From an uncultured Porphyromonadaceae bacterium (GTDB taxonomy: Bacteria; Bacteroidota; Bacteroidia; Bacteroidales; Muribaculaceae), in the NCBI GenBank assembly GCA_900552325.1, contig URZG01000110.1:1-7308 (forward strand): a DNA stretch of 7,308 nucleotides. The letters are read 5' to 3'. A model generated the notes under the pieces. That model had not been told where the DNA came from. It worked only from the letters and a program-made list of their open reading frames with translations, and did not search any database. The translations under genes and the position numbers were made by a program. Below, one piece after another: positions 6,418 through 7,308 of this stretch (the stretch's first letter is position 1; every line of letters begins with the position of its first letter).

Positions 6418-6456
6418 CAAAGATCAGCGGCTCCCGGCAGAGGGTTTCTGCGCGGG
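6418..6456 (+). repeat. Right copy of the 39-bp direct repeat flanking the AT-rich island
   Basis: Bases 6418-6451 are identical to 2356-2389, and 6453-6456 to 2391-2394, with one mismatch between. This copy runs on into the complete hairpin at 6427-6462 downstream of the glutamate dehydrogenase gene, so it probably represents the undisturbed site. Confidence 0.9.
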
Positions 6457-6462
6457 AGCCGC
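6427..6462 (-). terminator. Strong hairpin downstream of the glutamate dehydrogenase gene
   Basis: GCGGCTCCCG (6427-6436) pairs perfectly with CGGGAGCCGC (6453-6462), and GCAGA (6437-6441) with TCTGC (6447-6451), leaving a 5-base loop and one bulged G (6452): 15 pairs in all. On the minus strand it begins 35 bases after the stop codon at 6498 and is followed by a weak U-containing stretch (GATCTTTG). It is most simply the terminator or 3'-end stabiliser of that gene; it could also be a dispersed palindromic repeat. Confidence 0.55.
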
Positions 6463-6497
6463 CTATAAAGGGAAATAAGGTGCGGGGGATGATGGGG

Positions 6498-7308
6498 TCA
6501 GACGATGCCCTGGGCCATCATGGCGCGGGCTACTTTCATGAAGCCGGCGGTGTTGGCGCCGCGCACGTAGTTGCAGAAGCCGTCGGCTTCTTTGCCGTAG
6601 CGCATACACTGGGCATGGATGTCGGCCATGATGTGTTTGAGTTTCTCGTCGACTTCTTCGGCGGTCCAGCTGAGGCGCTGCGAGTTCTGCGCCATTTCCA
6701 GGCCGCTGACGCTCACGCCGCCGGCGTTGGATGCTTTGCCGGGGGCGTAAAGAATTTTAGCGTTGATGAATTCGTGTACGGCCTCGGGGGTGGAGGGCAT
6801 GTTGGCGCCTTCGCTCACGGCGATGCATCCTTGGGCCAGGAGGGCGCGGGCGTCGTCACCGTCAAGCTCGTTCTGTGTGGCCGAAGGCATTGCGATGTCG
6901 GCCTTCACGAGCTGCCAGGGGCGTTTGCCGGGGTGGTATTCGCACCAGTCCTCGTCGGCGAGCTCGCTGAGGCGTCCGCGGTAGGAGGTCTTGAGCTCGA
7001 AAATCTGGCCGAACTGGTCGGCGGTGAGGCCGTCGGGGAAGAGGAGCGAGCCGTCGGAGTCGCTGAGCGACACCACTTTGGCGCCCAGTTTGATGAGTTT
7101 GTCGGCGGTGTAGAGGGCCACGTTGCCGGCACCGGAAACCGCCACGCGCTTGCCGGCGAGTTCCACACCCTTGGTGGCGAGCATGTTGAGCAGGAAGTAA
7201 ACGTTGCCGTAGCCTGTGGCCTCGGGGCGCATCAGCGAGCCGCCGAAGTCGAAGCCCTTGCCGGTGAAGGTGCCGGAGAACTCGCGGGTCATCTTCTTGT
7301 ACCAGCCG
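6498..7308 (-). CDS. gdhA: NADP-type glutamate dehydrogenase, C-terminal part (cut by window edge)
   Basis: The enzyme interconverts glutamate and 2-oxoglutarate plus ammonia in the cytoplasm, and in Bacteroidales is a main route of ammonia assimilation. About 270 residues are visible; the family is usually about 445 residues, so roughly the first 175 lie beyond the right edge. The frame stays open upstream of the Met at 7292 (GWYKKM), so that Met is internal and not the start. Visible signatures are GKGFDFGGSLMRPEATGYG (domain junction and substrate site), the Rossmann loop VSGAGNVA with SDSDGSLLFPDGLT after the second strand, AMPSATQNEL, SEGANMPSTPEA, and the highly conserved block APGKASNAGGVSVSGLEMAQNSQRLSW...EVDEKL near the C-terminus. 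All key residues in this part look intact. Length and motifs fit the hexameric NADP-dependent class better than the larger NAD enzymes. Its promoter is outside the window; a strong hairpin follows the stop. Confidence 0.93.
   Translation of the reverse strand, partial: GWYKKMTREFSGTFTGKGFDFGGSLMRPEATGYGNVYFLLNMLATKGVELAGKRVAVSGAGNVALYTADKLIKLGAKVVSLSDSDGSLLFPDGLTADQFGQIFELKTSYRGRLSELADEDWCEYHPGKRPWQLVKADIAMPSATQNELDGDDARALLAQGCIAVSEGANMPSTPEAVHEFINAKILYAPGKASNAGGVSVSGLEMAQNSQRLSWTAEEVDEKLKHIMADIHAQCMRYGKEADGFCNYVRGANTAGFMKVARAMMAQGIV

Noticed and set aside
6245..6478. Plus-strand frame overlapping the end of the surface-protein gene and running through the terminator and repeat.
   Set aside because: It crosses two strong hairpins and the island boundary and has no recognisable protein features.

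Overview
The window looks like a chromosomal piece from the order Bacteroidales. The evidence is a DUF4834 gene followed by a DUF2461 gene, TAnnTTTG-type promoter elements, an NADP-type glutamate dehydrogenase, and a BspA-like/Big_2 surface protein with a type IX secretion-like tail. The GC-rich core genes would fit a Muribaculaceae-like gut bacterium, but that family-level guess is inference only.

Layout. Positions 1-2333 are GC-rich core sequence: the tail of a possible upstream gene, a small membrane-anchored DUF4834 protein (60-443, TTG start), a DUF2461 protein (507-1211), and convergent to it a GT4-type glycosyltransferase on the minus strand (1218-2333). Positions 6498-7308 are GC-rich again and hold the C-terminal part of an NADP-glutamate dehydrogenase (minus strand, cut by the window edge).

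Between these blocks lies a clearly more AT-rich segment (about 2395-6417). It is bounded by a direct repeat, 34 bp identical and 38 of 39 bp overall (2356-2394 and 6418-6456). The right copy is part of the intact hairpin downstream of the dehydrogenase gene; the left copy is a truncated version of that hairpin. This is what a discrete cargo insertion at that hairpin would leave behind. No integrase or transposase is present in it.

Inside the segment, all rightward: a well-formed Bacteroidales promoter (2448-2479), a long leader or stand-alone RNA with many perfect complementary stems and at least two possible pseudoknots (about 2548-2788) ending in a T-rich run, a 224-residue protein with an Rx4H motif typical of HEPN RNases (2843-3517), and, 5 bp later, a 921-residue secreted protein with a BspA-like leucine-rich region, six Big_2 repeats and a C-terminal sorting-like domain (3523-6288). 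A strong hairpin (6306-6342) closes the unit.

The most interesting reading is that promoter, structured RNA, HEPN protein and surface protein form one transferred unit. The RNA may control, or be bound or cut by, the HEPN protein. The sequence shows the arrangement and the motifs; the functional link is inference.
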